From positions 1 to 64,000 of the forward strand of contig MSXO01000006.1 of NCBI GenBank assembly GCA_002083615.1: a stretch of 64,000 bases of DNA. Reading direction: 5' to 3'. Source of the stretch: Proteobacteria bacterium ST_bin11 (lineage in GTDB: Bacteria; Pseudomonadota; Gammaproteobacteria; Methylococcales; Methylomonadaceae). Position 1 is the stretch's first letter. Every line of letters starts with the position of its first letter. Both the position numbers and the translations under genes were made by a program. This document shows positions 63,214 through 64,000 of this stretch, in pieces. The notes below the pieces were generated by a model. That model was not told where the DNA came from. It did not search any database and saw only the letters and a list, made by a program, of their open reading frames with translations.

Positions 63214-64000
63214 TTATTTTAGCAATTGCTCAAAAACCTCTAAGATCACTGGCTTACTAAACAGATAACCTTGAAACAGACCGCAACCGTGAGATTCCAG
63301 AAAAACCCGTTGCGCTTCCGTTTCCACGCCTTCGGCTATCACATCCAATCCCAAATTATTAGCCATGGCGATAATGGTCTGGACGATGACAGTATCATCA
63401 TGATCGATAGAAATATCCTGAACAAAGCTTTGATCGATCTTCAGTTGATCGATGGGCAATTTCCTGAGATTGGATAGAGACGAATTCCCGGTACCAAAAT
63501 CATCCATCGAAAACCGCACCCCAATTTCCCGTAGCGCATGCATTTTGCGGATGGTCTCATCAATGTCATCAAGCACCAGACTTTCAGTTAGCTCCAACTT
63601 TAACCGATTAGGATTGATGTCCATCTCCCGAATTATTTGCTTTACGACTTCAACGAAATCACCTTGCCTAAATTGCCGGGGGCTGACATTCGCAGCCAAC
63701 TGCAAATACTCGGTGTGCGGACTGCTCTCCCAAACTTTCAACTGGCGGCAAACGGTCTCCAGCACCCAACGCCCTATCGGCACTATCAAACCAACGTCCT
63801 CAGCCAGTGGAATAAACTCCGCAGGCGAAATCAAACCGCGCTCCGGGTGCTTAAAACGAATTAATACTTCAGCACCGATTATCTTTAGACTGTGCGCTAC
63901 CTGTGGCTGGTAGTGCAGTTCGAATCGGCCTTTTGCCAAAGCCGCGCGCAAATCATCTTCTAATTTGACTCGCGCATTGATACTGGCCTGCATCGTCGGA
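63214..64000 (-). CDS. EAL-domain protein, 3' part (partial)
   Basis: The reading frame is open to the window edge, so the gene begins beyond 64000. The in-frame Met at 63993 sits in PTMQASINARVKLEDDLR, the normal linker between a GGDEF and an EAL domain, so a GGDEF domain probably precedes it. The EAL domain looks complete. The signature reads EVLIRF instead of EALxRF, with DDFGTGNSSL, KIDQSFV and EGVET kept. It is probably an active or bifunctional c-di-GMP phosphodiesterase. Confidence 0.88.
   Translation of the reverse strand, partial: PTMQASINARVKLEDDLRAALAKGRFELHYQPQVAHSLKIIGAEVLIRFKHPERGLISPAEFIPLAEDVGLIVPIGRWVLETVCRQLKVWESSPHTEYLQLAANVSPRQFRQGDFVEVVKQIIREMDINPNRLKLELTESLVLDDIDETIRKMHALREIGVRFSMDDFGTGNSSLSNLRKLPIDQLKIDQSFVQDISIDHDDTVIVQTIIAMANNLGLDVIAEGVETEAQRVFLESHGCGLFQGYLFSKPVILEVFEQLLK

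Overview
The window looks like chromosome of a gammaproteobacterial methanotroph close to Methylomonas (Methylococcales). This is inferred from gene content, because no rRNA or marker gene is present. The main support is an mfnB-DUF447 pair, which belongs to the tetrahydromethanopterin/methanofuran C1 pathway of methylotrophs. Other support comes from a PEP-CTERM-type (VPLPA) surface protein, a PrsT-like TPR lipoprotein, a lexA-imuA-imuB-dnaE2 cassette and several cyclic-di-GMP enzymes. No tRNA, rRNA, CRISPR array, IS element or prophage was seen.

Region 1 (1-26.4 kb) is devoted to the cell surface. A Wzz/GumC-type chain-length protein and its CpsD-like partner end an exopolysaccharide operon. 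Everything from 26.3 kb down to 2.7 kb then lies on the minus strand. In transcription order it holds a VPLPA-CTERM protein, a PstS-like binding protein, a terminator, a TpsB transporter, a 3,370-residue TpsA haemagglutinin-like exoprotein, a DUF2341-LamG-ExbB fusion, ExbD, TonB, a large porin, a secreted coiled-coil protein and a 795-residue TPR lipoprotein. Two cyclic-di-GMP-I (GEMM-I) riboswitches, which I recognise from sequence and fold, sit just upstream of tpsA and of the VPLPA gene. The inferred picture is a c-di-GMP-controlled surface or adhesion locus with its own TonB-ExbB-ExbD energy module. The spacer between tpsB and tpsA also carries a perfect 19-bp palindrome and two MITE-like inverted repeats, and a REP pair lies between exbB and exbD.

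Region 2 (27-38 kb) holds a membrane-anchored HExxH (M91-like) peptidase with an EF-hand membrane protein, and a FecA-like TonB receptor broken by a frameshift. It also holds an apparent operon of a hemerythrin-PAS histidine kinase, a response regulator with a degenerate HD-GYP domain, and a PPK2 polyphosphate kinase.

Region 3 (38-48.6 kb) is mostly housekeeping and signalling: Uup ABC-F ATPase, an orphan phage-repressor-like protein, a CinA-like protein coupled to an AEC transporter, a MASE3-like/PAS/GGDEF/EAL protein, the DUF447-mfnB pair, and a double-receiver protein whose first receiver lacks the phospho-acceptor.

Region 4 (48.8-64 kb) starts with the SOS mutagenesis operon behind a LexA box. 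Next come a sigma-54 activator and a divergent three-gene operon (DUF938, SDR, YdhR-like) that has a well-spaced -24/-12 promoter and a candidate upstream activator site. The rest is MlaA lipoprotein, a PilB/GspE-type ATPase, YebC, two newly read small membrane proteins (50 and 51 residues), and the 3' part of a GGDEF/EAL-type gene that runs off the window.
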